64,000 nt of DNA. Origin: Cornus controversa. Lineage: Eukaryota; Streptophyta; Magnoliopsida; Cornales; Cornaceae. Every line of letters begins with the position of its first letter. The first letter of the stretch is position 1. The notes beneath the pieces were generated by a model. The model ran no database searches. It saw only the letters and a list, made by a program, of their open reading frames with translations, and was not told where the DNA came from. Where the stretch lies: positions 119,043,033-119,107,032 of the forward strand of contig CM048845.1 of NCBI GenBank assembly GCA_026545225.1, written 5' to 3'. Positions 1 to 11,600 of the stretch are shown here, piece by piece. The translations under genes and the position numbers were made by a program.

Positions 1-122
1 AGACCTATCCCTCGAGCACAGACACCAAAGCCTCGAAACCTATCTCTCGAGCACAGACACCAAAGTCTCGAGACCTATCCCTCGAGCACAATCATGTAAG
101 CCTCGAGACCTATCTCTCAAAC
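1..122. repeat. 35-bp tandem repeat, about 3.5 units
   Basis: Units begin at 1, 36, 71 and 106, each starting near AGACCTATCCCTCGAGCACA. The first three are full length and the fourth decays after about 15 bp. Units differ by a few substitutions. The array probably continues to the left of the window. No coding potential is visible. Confidence 0.85.
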
Positions 123-793
123 ACTACTGACTCGAATCACGAAGATTTGCTCTTCGAGCATCACCCACAAACATTAAGTATATAGGCACATTCCCCAAAT
201 GAACAAGCAAACCCTACAGCGCGACAAGGATAGGGATTGGTAGGTCCCACCCCTTTGTAGCTACGTCACAGGGTCCTAATGGGATACTCAGAAGGGTTTT
301 GAATTGGAGGATGAATAATAGAGAAAGTCCAACTAAATCAAGGGGTCTAGTTATTGGAACAGTGAGCAATGCTTTGTCATAGCAAAGACTCTTACCATCA
401 CCATTAATGCTCTGACAAAAAGTAATTAATGGAGCCAACTACCGCCGCTAAAGGATGTCTGAAGGCATTCAATACAAAGGGGAGGCTAGAAGCTTAAGGT
501 CACAAAAAAAGGAAGGAAGTGACACTTTAGGTGCTTAGGATACTTATAACCTAAGTACCCCTGACCCTAGAATCGGGTCGATCCACTTCTGACCCATCAA
601 GGGTGACCCGAGACCAATGACTTTGTATAAATAGAGAACTCTATGATAATGGCAAGGTAGGTCCTACCCTCACCATCTCCTCCATTAACTAGCTCTGACT
701 GTTCCCCCTCTGGTCTGGATACTCTCTAGGTCCCTCATAGTTGTGTTGACTACCCTGTTCGTTACCCATTTTACGGTTATTGATAAAGAACCT
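123..793. other. Gene-free repeat debris
   Basis: No open frame with recognisable protein is present. A TATA-like TATAAATAGAG lies near 627, followed by CT-rich sequence, which resembles the promoter part of a retrotransposon LTR. No matching second LTR, primer-binding site or target duplication was found, so this is only a guess. A (TA)n run closes the segment near 800-817. Confidence 0.3.
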
Positions 794-877
794 TTACAAT
801 ATATATATATATATATAATTTTGGAGAACTATAAGTAGGGGCATATATGATAAGCATTGAGCCAAAGCTATACCTAC

Positions 878-1018
878 TGAATCGAGAGAGGTAGCAACCA
901 TATTTACAGCAGAGCCAAATGCTTTGGCTAAGCAAGTAGAGAATGGGAAATCTCCTTCACCCACTAGTAATATACTATGAGAGCTCACATTGCTGAACTT
1001 TTTCTGCTGGAGTTCCAT
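878..1018 (-). pseudogene. Exon fragment of a BMT5-like (DUF2431) Rossmann-fold methyltransferase
   Basis: Read on the minus strand from an ATG at 1018, 47 codons contain ILLVGEGDFPFS followed by CLAKAFGS and VATSLDS. This is the N-terminal SAM-binding motif of the DUF2431 family, whose yeast member Bmt5 methylates a uridine of 25S rRNA. The frame ends at a good donor, TCA|GTAGGT, at 877/878. No further exon of the family is visible between 1 and 877. This is therefore either a retained fragment of a broken gene or the first exon of a gene whose remaining exons lie left of the window. The fragment is clean, with no stop or frameshift inside the motif region. Confidence 0.55.
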
Positions 1019-1127
1019 ATATTTTTTTCTAAGTTTTTAATCAGTTCTCATACGGTTGTTTTGCAACATTCTTCACCATATAAAGTTTAAATTGAACACC
1101 ATCTACTCTACTATTTTCAGATCCACA

Positions 1128-1330
1128 CTCTAGGCTTGAAAATTTGAAATTGGTGAACCGTGGAACCGAACCGGACCAAACCGGTTCTTCGCGGTTCGGT
1201 TCGGTCCGGTTCGGTTTCATACGGTCAAACGGTTCGGTCCGGTTCCATTTTTAGTGGAACCGGACCATATGGTTTGGTTCCAAAAAAGACCAAAACTGGA
1301 CCGAACTGGACCGTGTGCACTCCTACTGCA
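1128..1330. repeat. GGTTC/GAACC-rich short repeat, possibly a hAT-type MITE
   Basis: Dense runs of GGTTCGGTTCGGTCC and its complement occupy 1155-1315 and can fold back on themselves. The right end reads GTGTGCACTCCTAC. Related GAACCG-rich segments occur at 34.7-35.3 kb and 36.3-36.6 kb. No target duplication could be defined. Confidence 0.4.
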
Positions 1331-2675
1331 CTCTCGAAATTTAAATAAAAATGAAGTGTTAGATAATTTTTTTCTTCCTTTACTTGTTGCTTGTCGATGG
1401 AGAATGATGCCCCATTCAATAAAAAATTCTTCAAAGTAGTATATTTATCTCCATTATTAGCTTCAGGTTAAAAACCAAAAATCTGGGATAAAATGCGAAT
1501 TTGACAAGTTGGTTTTCTAATAATATATGAAGGAGATTATTATATTCCCGCAATTTAAGTAGATGCGAGATCTACAAATCCCCCTTCCGATATGATATTT
1601 GGGGATGTTTTGTTAATCTTCAAAGTCCAACCCTCAACCTTTAATATAACCATGCTTTTTTTTCTTGATAATTTCTAATATAAGAGTATGTCCACTCAAA
1701 TCTTCAAATTTCATATGTCAAATTCATTTGAGGTAAGATGTGATAAATTGACATATCTATGTATAAATAATTCCATCCTATATGTCAAATTTACTAATTT
1801 ATTAATATTTTTATTTTAATTAAACATAAATGATTTTTTCTCTTTAATGATATGTGATACCCATATTTTAAAATAATAAAAATAATTCATTTGACAAAGC
1901 AAAAGGTTATATGTCAAATTTGGGCGATATGATTCAATACCAAATGACAACTAGACATTTGATTATTCGATCGGAAAAAACGGATGCCAAAACTATCCGT
2001 TCAATGTGCCAACTAGGAATTGGCGATTTGGGTGGAGACGCTCTAATCATGTTGCTCTCTCTGTTTTTTGCTTTTCTCTTCATTCGTTTGAAGTCTGTCA
2101 AGTCATTTAGTTTCCAAATACACACTTACATGTTAATTGTTAGATGTCTTATTAAACTAAAATTTTGTAATGTTGGCATTAATATAATTTTTAATTCCAA
2201 TTCAAGATTTTTTTTAGATACCTTTTGAGAATTTGAAATGGGAAAAAATTTAATTTAAACCTTGAATTAATTTCATCCAATTTCAGTTTCAAGATAATAA
2301 TTTCATCCTTCCAAACGCAGGGTAAATGTTTTTGACAATAATTTTTTACTTATACTTTAATAATTCTAAACACAAGCACCCTCTCTCCAAAATGTAGAAG
2401 AAAAAAAATGAAGAAAATAGCACTTCTAAAGTATAATAAGATGAAGGGTTTAAGTTCCCTACTCTTGCCAAGATTGTTTTTTTAAAAATTTTAAAATCGA
2501 TATGTATATATATCCAATTATATATTCGATAAATAAAACAATCAATACTTGTAGAAAAATGACTGCAATAAAGCACTTTGATGAGCTATGTTGATTGTAA
2601 AGACACCCAACGTCCAAGCAAGGTAGCTCACAGGCTTTTGAAGTCGAGGCAAGGAAGGTAAAATTAGGGGGAAAG
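1331..2675. other. AT-rich upstream region of RRP44A
   Basis: No gene is supported. The segment up to about 2.4 kb is AT-rich, and short open frames on both strands lack family resemblance. The last 150-300 bp before the ATG at 2676 should hold the RRP44A promoter and 5' leader; no convincing TATA box was seen. Confidence 0.4.
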
Positions 2676-5600
2676 ATGTTGCAGCAAAAGTCTTTCGTGA
2701 GGAAGACAAGGCAAGGCAAAGTAATCAAGGTCTGTCCACTATCCAAAACCCTAACCTAATTACCTTTCTTCTCTTTCGTCTTCTTTGTTATCAGTGGTTT
2801 AATTAGGGTTCTTGATGTGATTCTATTCTTGTTGCAGCAACTAAGAGAACACTACCTCAGAGACGATATATACTGCGGAGCTTCCTTTTGCAAAGTCTGT
2901 GATACTTCCGACGCTCGCTTGAATTCGTCTGCCTCCATCATTCTCATTGTCGACACCAATGTTGTTCTCAATCAGGTCATTTCATATGTTCTTGTTTTAC
3001 ATTGCAGCAATTATATTATACTTAGATACATGATAGATATGTATGACTAGAACTTTGGTTTGGTTTTCAATGTCCGCGTTCTCAGATTGATTTGCTCGAG
3101 AATTCGGCAATTGACAATGTTATCGTGTTATCGGTGGTGCTGCAAGAGGTCAAGAATAAGAATGTTTCGGTTTATAACAGAGTTAGGGCCCTGTGCAGTA
3201 ATTCTACGAGGAAGTTCTTTGTTTTCTCTAACGAACATCACAGGTGGGTTGCCTCTCTTAATTTTCATCAGGTAGTTTGAATTCTTTCAGTTTCTTTTAC
3301 AAAAATTTAAGGAGGCACAGGTCATAAAAAAGCTGCTGCACTATAGTGTGGTTGTTCGCCCCATTAGGTAGTCTGGTTGATTTAAGACAAGTCAGAAGAT
3401 AGTTTTTAGAATACTATGTAAACTGGATGTTATTTTACAATTTTAATTAATGTTGTTTGCATACAATCAGTCCATTATTAGAGTACTATGTAAACTGGAT
3501 GTTATTTTCAACATGCTTTTGCTTTTGATGGCTAGTTCATCGCTGGCATTATGCTATTGACTTGATTCATTTATATAAGCACCCTCCAATGGCATGTACT
3601 GTGTATGCATTCTGAACTTTTAAATTGTTGTTTGTTGTGGGTTTTTGTTGCTTTCTTTTTCATCATTGATGATTTTTTATGACTTATTATATAATACTTG
3701 GTAATACATATTTTATTTATATATTTATTTTTGTCTGAAGGGATACATATGTGAAGGCAATGGTTGGTGAAAGTCCAAATGATCGGAATGATAGAGGTTA
3801 GCCTGGATTATCACAATAATAATATATTCCAGATTTATTGCTAGTTGTTATTACAAGGACTACAGGGTCTTAATAATGCTAATGCACTAAAAAATCACCT
3901 GTCATGTTGCACTTAATTGGCAAGATATCTAAGATGACGGTGTAAATGTTTGCAGAAAATTTGGAATTTATAACAGTTACTTCAGATGATTGCATTTTAT
4001 AAACAATGCTAGTGTAACGATTTCTTAAAAGCACTTATACTTTTAGATGGTGTTCTGTTGTTTTATCTAAAAATGGGGAACATTCGTAAAATGGTGTCTT
4101 ATTTTGCTTTACTAGATGTGATCTTTTAAGGGATTTCTTAAGTGGCTGCCGTTGAGTTATTGTGAGGGTGGTGGTAATGACGAGGCTTTCAATGGACTCT
4201 TAATGTGATCAAGGTTTGGGTTATTTTGGGTGCTGTACTGCTGTCTTTTCAGATGGTGGTCAATCATGCTTTGGGGAAAAATTGATTGGTATTAATTTGG
4301 CTATTTGTTTTATGGGTATTTCAGAAATTTCTGTTAGTCTAAAAATTGCTCGGGTGCACAGGTTTTATTTATATTGATTGGCCATGATCTTGTGAGTTTT
4401 AGTTGCAGTATAAGTCATTATTAGTTAGAGTTATTGTTTTTCATGCACAAAAAATGGTTGTCATAATGCACATGTAATGTGAATGATAGAAAAAATTAAA
4501 ATCATGTAAAAAAGAATATAACTCAGCATGTCTAAAAGATGTAATTGAAGTATGAATGTCAAATTTTATGCTCCCTCATAACATAACGAATGGTTGAAAC
4601 TTAAATAAAATTTTCATATAAAGGAAAAATGTAAATAAACCATGGTCCATTATGCAAAGACACGTGTGTGTGTTTGCGTTGTCTTGTAATTAATCATATG
4701 TGGGGATGTCTTGCAGCATGGTGGGAGTATACTAGGAATACTATATATATTGATAGTTTGAAACATTTTCATAAGCACAATTTTCTGTAATTGTGGTACT
4801 TATTCCTGCTTTTAGTGTAACAACATGTAATTGTATATTTCCTTCTTTTGACACTGATGAATTGGAAGTTCAGCAATTCGAGTGGCAACTCAATGGTATC
4901 AGAATCATCTTGGTGGTGCAACACAGGTCTTACTAATCACAAATGACAGAGAAAATAAGAGAAAAGCCACTGAAGAGGGCATTTTTGCAGAGACAGGTAC
5001 ATAATAAACACGTGATTTGCTTTTTCCTTGTCTTGTCGGTCATGCACTTCTTTAGTGGGCCTGAAATTTTAATGAAATTTTACTTATCAAAAAAAAAAAA
5101 GGGTTGATGTGTTAAATTCCAGCAATGTTTGTTCTGCTGCTGTTGTTGTGGCTTTTATTACTTCTGCTACTACTAATTATTATTTTTGGGTAAGTAAAAT
5201 ATATATGCATATTAGGAAATGCACAAATTTAAGGAAGGCATACCCCTAGTTAATGAAAATAATACCCAAACCAGGCAAAACTATACAAACTAGAATCTAA
5301 GCTATCAAAACTACCCAATCAGAATACCATAGTATGACTAAACCAACAAAACCAAATCAATCAACTCATTAGGAATATGCCACAAACTCTGTAAATATTT
5401 TACTACCAAAATATTACACTATTATTTGGATATTGTTAAATCCATCGTTATGGGATGGACTGATTGAACTTCTTATACAGACAAGGCTGACTGTTGATTC
5501 TCCTTCTTCTTTTTCAGTTGAATCATATGTGAAATCACTTGGTCAACCAGGTTTGCTTGACCTGCTTGTTAAAACATCTTCTGAAGATGTAGACATGGAG

Positions 5601-8600
5601 GAAGTTGAAGATTTAAGACCTTCAAAGAGGAAAGTCATTTACCCTGAGGTATTTTTGGCTACTAGTGCATTTCTGTAACTAGAGTTGTCTCCCTGCATAA
5701 TAGTGTTTGTTGGTTATGTGCTGTCTTGAAACAACTTCGTGCCTTTACAAAAATTCCTGCTTTCTGCTTTTTGTCCAGCATAAACCCATGTCCGAGATTA
5801 CTTCAGGACTGCATCGTGGAATTTACCATCAAGGGAAGCTTCGTGTTAATCGTTTCAACCCATTTGAAGCGTATGTCGGGAGTGAGAGCATTGGTGATGA
5901 GATAATTATTTATGGTCGTGGAAACATGAATAGGGCTTTTGATGGTGACATTGTGGCAGTAGAACTCTTGCCTCAAGATAAGTGGCATGAGGAAAAGTCC
6001 CTCTCTATAGCTGATGAAGGTATCTTAATGTCATACTGATTTTTGACTCTTGAGCCAACTTTATGTTTATTACATATACAAAGACATGGTAATGACATGT
6101 CTATGCATTGTTGAACACATAAATTTGTAAACATATTTCTTCAATAAAAACACATTTCCTGGAAAAAGATACTCAACTATGTGATTTTCTAAAAACTGCC
6201 CTCTGGGATGTTTGATTGTAAGTACCTTAAGTGGTTTGAAGATCCATGAAATCTATACATACCTTGTTTGTTGGCAGAAGCCTGAAGGTGCTCATTGGTA
6301 TTACGTGCACATAATGACCAATTCTTAGCTTCTTTATTTTTGGGGAAGCTATTGCTTGTTGAAAGAAAGAATATGATTTACTCTTGTATCTGAGAGGAAA
6401 GTTTGGAGGAGACAGGAAAGAAAGAGGACCTGACCATAGTTTGTTTAATTTTAGTTTGTTGGCTTGGTAAAATCAATTGAACCTAAGAGTGTTGTTATCT
6501 TTACATTTTATTTGTTTATTAGTTTTCATAGGTTGAGGGAAGGGAAGAAAGGTTCGTCCCACTATCAGGAAATGTGGGGATTCTTCTTCCATCCCATCCC
6601 ATCCCATCAAATATAGATGGCCTGGCTGGTTAGGTTTCTGCCATTTGCTCTATAATTTTGACCGTTAAGTTCTTTTTGGACTCTCTCTCTCTCTCTCCTT
6701 ACTGTAAATATATTTGCAAACACACACATCATTAATTTGATTTGTGCTTTTTAGCATTATTGTCCACCTTAATAATTCACTAAGTAATCCTTAGTTAAAT
6801 CTTTATTTCTATTTTGACAAATGTAGTTAAAACTGTTATGATTGATCTTGCTTTGGTTTTTGGGTTGGTTGATTCTAGTATTGAGTTCAGTTTGGTCTTG
6901 AGCACATGCAACCCCTAAACTACTTTCCAGAATTATTTGAAAACAAAACCACTTTAATAAAGCTTCACTAACTGCTTGAATGCATGTATTTTCCTCAGCC
7001 CAAAATTTGACACGTTGCCATTTATTATGTTCTCTTCAAATGAATTTAAAATATTTTCATGTATAAAAAAATAAATCATTTTGGTCCATTTTATAAATTC
7101 CAATTCGACATATCATCATACTTGTCTTTCATATGAATGGAGTTGGCCACATGAATCTCCTTTCCATTCTAGTCTATTACAAGCCAGTTCTCCATTTATA
7201 TTGCTTTTTTTTTTCATGGAGATAATCTTGGTTGGCCCATATGTCTCTTACCTTCCATACAAACTAATCTATCTCTTATTGGTTCATCCATGGTTTACAT
7301 TGGATATGTCCATATTACCTATGCCTAATTTCTCTAATTTTATCACTAATAGGCGTCACTCCTAATTTCTCCCTCATCATTTGATTGTTAATCCTCTCTC
7401 CTCTAGTGTTGTTGTAATTTAATCATAGGTAATGTTGTGTGTTGGCATTGCATCACTTACCTTCTCTTTCTCTATATAATGTGTATGTCTGCTCACATGG
7501 AAATAAAAATTATTTCATTAACCTCTTACTATTTTCCAGAGGACGAGGACGATGAAGATGTTCATCTAGTTCCGGGCAGTGCTGATGATGCTCCTAGAGT
7601 GACAAATCTAACGCAGGGTTCTGCTGGAGATGCAAATCCTCGTCGTCCATCTGGATGTGTTGTTGGTATCATAAAGAGAAATTGGCACTCGTAAGTGTAT
7701 TGGTTTGCTTACTTGGTGTCTTTATGAAGTTATGCTTCTTTTTTTCTCTTTTCTTTTTTTCTTTTTTACAAGACTGGTGATTGGTTTAGTTGTCTTGTTT
7801 ACAATCGGCATTTTACTCACTCATCCCTTTTTCACACAGTAAAATTTTATTCATAAATGGAAGGACTTTACTCTTTAATTAGGTAATAAATTTCTTACAG
7901 GATTTGCTACTGTTTGATGCAGTTGACTGTTTCTGCAATACTTACCTGGCCTCTTCTTCCCCTGATATTCTCTCTCTCTCATCACAAATATTCATTCATA
8001 CAGTTTTTTTCTTTTTTTTTCCGGTAAGGTTATTCATCCATACAGTTGCTTCATGCTAGGTATTACCTTCTAGTTGGTTATGGGGCATCTGTCAGATTCC
8101 CACTGAGGAGCTTGTGGTACTGCCACTTCTCTGTGTTATTGGGTTTTGTTGTTTCTATTTGAAATATTTTTCACATTTGCTTAATAATTGATTAGCTATT
8201 TTAAAATAAAGTATTTGGTGGCACCAAAGGGCCTCTAGCCCAATGGTATAACCTCCCCACCCTCAAAGAGGAGAGGAGGAGTTTGAGCCCTGGCCTGGGC
8301 GACGTGTGTGTGAGTACTTACCTGATCAAAAAAATAAAAATAAATAAATAAATAAATTTGGTGGCTGCTCAAACACTTCCACTAATGAATTTCCAATCAT
8401 CAGTGACATTTTTTATATTTTTCCTTCCCAATATTTTCCTACTTTTTGTAATGATTTTTGCTTAAGTTATTTGAGACGTTGCTTTTAATATATTTGACAG
8501 TGTTGAAAAATTAAAACTGTTTTAATGTTATCATTCTGAACTCCGAACAATGTGGTATAAGCTCATATAGAAGAGGCAATATGAAGTATCTTTTACATGT

Positions 8601-11600
8601 TTAATAATGCTTAAAATATTATGGAATTCGGAAAAACTTCTTCAAACAGGTCTTGAAAGATGTTTCTGTAGTTACTGTGTTTCAAAGTCATTATGTTCAG
8701 CACATTGTATTGTATAATTAGCATTGTTTTTTGAACTGGTGTTGAGACAGTTAAACACTTTACTTATTTTTTGGTCTCTGAGTTCTACATGCATGTCACT
8801 TTTGCCTGTAGGAAAGTGCTTTCGTTGTTGTTAGTTGCATTCTCTGAAACCCTATACTGGTCCTAATTCTACATCTGCACAGTAAATATTTCAGGCTAGA
8901 TGCATATTCCTCTAGTGCATCAGTGGTTCTAATTCTATATCTGGGCGGTAAATATATTCAGCTAGAGGCATATTTCTCTCGTGCATCACAGAGCAACTTT
9001 TGTTAGTTGTTGGTTTTTATTTTATTGGTGACAAGTTTAATTGCAATACTCATTTATTTCATACTTCTTTAGAATTTAAAATATTTTTTCTGGAGGTTGT
9101 TTAAAATATTATAGGTGGTTAGAATTAGTTCTGCCACATGAGTTTTCTCATTTCTGGCAGTGCATTATGTTTTTGAACTTTATGATATCATGCAGATATT
9201 GTGGATCTTTGGAGCCAATGCCTATGCCCGCAGGCAGTGGTGGTATTGCCCATGCTTTATTTGTTTCCAAAGATCGCAGGTTTCCTAAGATTCGGATTCA
9301 AACTCGACAGCTTGGGAATCTTCTGGACAAAAGAATTATTGTTGCGGTTGATTCTTGGGATTGTTTATCTCGATATCCTTCTGGGCATTATGTACGGACA
9401 ATTGGAGAAATCGGTGACAGAGACACTGAGAGTGAGGTAGGTGTTAGTGGGTGGTCTGTCATTTTTTACATTTTCTTGTTTTCTTTTGGTTAAGTGGGTG
9501 ATGATCAAGATCATTTACATCCCTGTATGATATCTTTGTTCAGTAATCATATTCTATCTGTTTTTGCTTGTTGATCTAAAATTTCCTAGTATTAGGAATT
9601 CGAGATCGTTATTGACAATTTTCAATTTATAGCTGTAATCAATTCCGTTGATACTGCAGGTGGTGTTGATAGAGAACGATATAGATGCAAGACCATTTTC
9701 TTCTCAAGTTTTGGCATGCTTGCCGCCATTACCTTGGTCTGTGTCTGCTGAAGATCTGGCAAATCCCATTAGGCAGGATTTGCGTCATTTGTGTATCTTT
9801 AGTGTGGATCCTCCAGGTATTTGACCTATAGCCTTTTCTCTTTCTTTCTTTCTGTAGTTTTTTCTTGTTCATCGAATGCCTTTTACTTGTTTATTACGTT
9901 ACTATATACACAAGGTTAGATAGGATCTTGTTATTTTGTAAGGCATCAAATTTTGTTCAATTAATTATGTTTCTGGCTGTCACAGGATGCAAGGACATTG
10001 ATGATGCATTGCACTGTACAGCTCTTGCTAATGGAAATTTTGAAGTGGGAGTTCGTATCCTTCAATATTTTTATTTGGTTTATGCTGATAATATCAATAT
10101 CATTGATATTGCCAACAACGAATGCCATTAAGGGAATTGTTTTGGTCTGCGGAGTTTATCTGAAACTTATATTCTCCTCCCCCAGCCCTTCTCTCTTCAA
10201 AGCGTTGAGAAGAGGTGTAGAATTGAAAACAAAGTTGGAGAAGGGATTTGGACTTACAAAGTCTATTGTTTGGCTTTAAATATTCATATACGTTGAAATA
10301 GCCTATTTCTTACCAAGAAGGAAAAAAAAGAAACTAAGATGATTAACCCATTGGTGGAAGCTATCACCTTCTTGATATTCACTAAATTAATGTATGAAGC
10401 ATGTAAACTATCCAGTGCCAAGAATGATGGATTTTTCCTGCATATTTGGAGTTCTGAGCTCAGATGCATAAATGTGATATAAACTAAATAGGAACAACTA
10501 ATTGCACCGACTCACTTTACTTCAAAGAGCTACGCTTCAACTGTTTGGGCTGGCTACTCATTGCTTGCTTTGCCAATACAGTATTGGTCTACATAATTGA
10601 AATGCATTTTCTTTTTCTGTTTCTGTTTCCACCCTTTAAAAAAATAATGTAGTATTTGTTTAGTGATCTAGGATAGACCATCATTGCCCTTGTACTTCCA
10701 ATCTTCAGTTGGAATACTATGCGGTCCCAGAGACTTCTCTATCTCTGTTTTATTTATTTATTTATTATTATTATTTTTTATTGTGGGTGTGGGGTGGCGA
10801 CAGATACTTAAATCTTTGGAAATACTTGTGATTCCTAGTCTTGCCTAGATTAGCATGTCCTTCCTAATCTACATTAATGGATTTTGTGATGGGGGGTTGG
10901 ATAGTGTCATGTTGTTCTTTCCAAAGCCTTGTGAGGTAAAATACAGACTGTGGAAGATGTATCCATTGGGATAAAATATGGAAGTATTTATGAGCAAAAG
11001 AAATTTGAATGCCTTTTTTTAAAAAATAATAATATGTAGTTTTTGGTATAATTTTTTTATGATATGAAGTTTTTTTGGTAAAATCTTTTTTTTTTTTTTT
11101 TGTTCAACATTGAAGCGGCTGATTTATGCGCGGAAGGGAATTGAGTGTTTCTTCTCTGGTTGGTAAGATAATATGATGTATACAATAGGAACCCAAGCAA
11201 GCCTGCAGACTTGACCCACAAGCAACCAAAGCAAAGTAGAACCACTTACAACCCACGTGGATTGCTCATAACAAGCAAAGTTTCAAGATAAAACTACTCT
11301 CAGCTAGCCACTGTCCCTTTCTCATAATGGTTAGGAGGGTTTTTCATACTATCATGAGAAACAGATATATCCAGGGAATTACAAGTTGGGGGGAGGCAGC
11401 AATTAGAATAAGCATTAACTTGGGGATTTCTTGACATTGCTCATATATTGTTGCCTATTTCTAGCTTCGTTCATGTGTGTTGTAGCTGAATGAATTTCAA
11501 AAGGATTTCCATTCTTCTTAGAAACTCCACCTTTATATGCAATGGTCTTTTCTTTGTCTCTAATGTCTTGAGTTTTGCTAGGAATAGGAGTGTTTATTTT

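Noticed and set aside
1..122. CRISPR-like array
   Set aside because: Direct tandem units without unique spacers in a plant nuclear context; it is a minisatellite.
8229..8300. Possible functional tRNA gene
   Set aside because: A- and B-box-like motifs are present, but the sequence cannot form acceptor, D, anticodon and T arms, and it ends in an A-rich tail with target duplication. It is a SINE.
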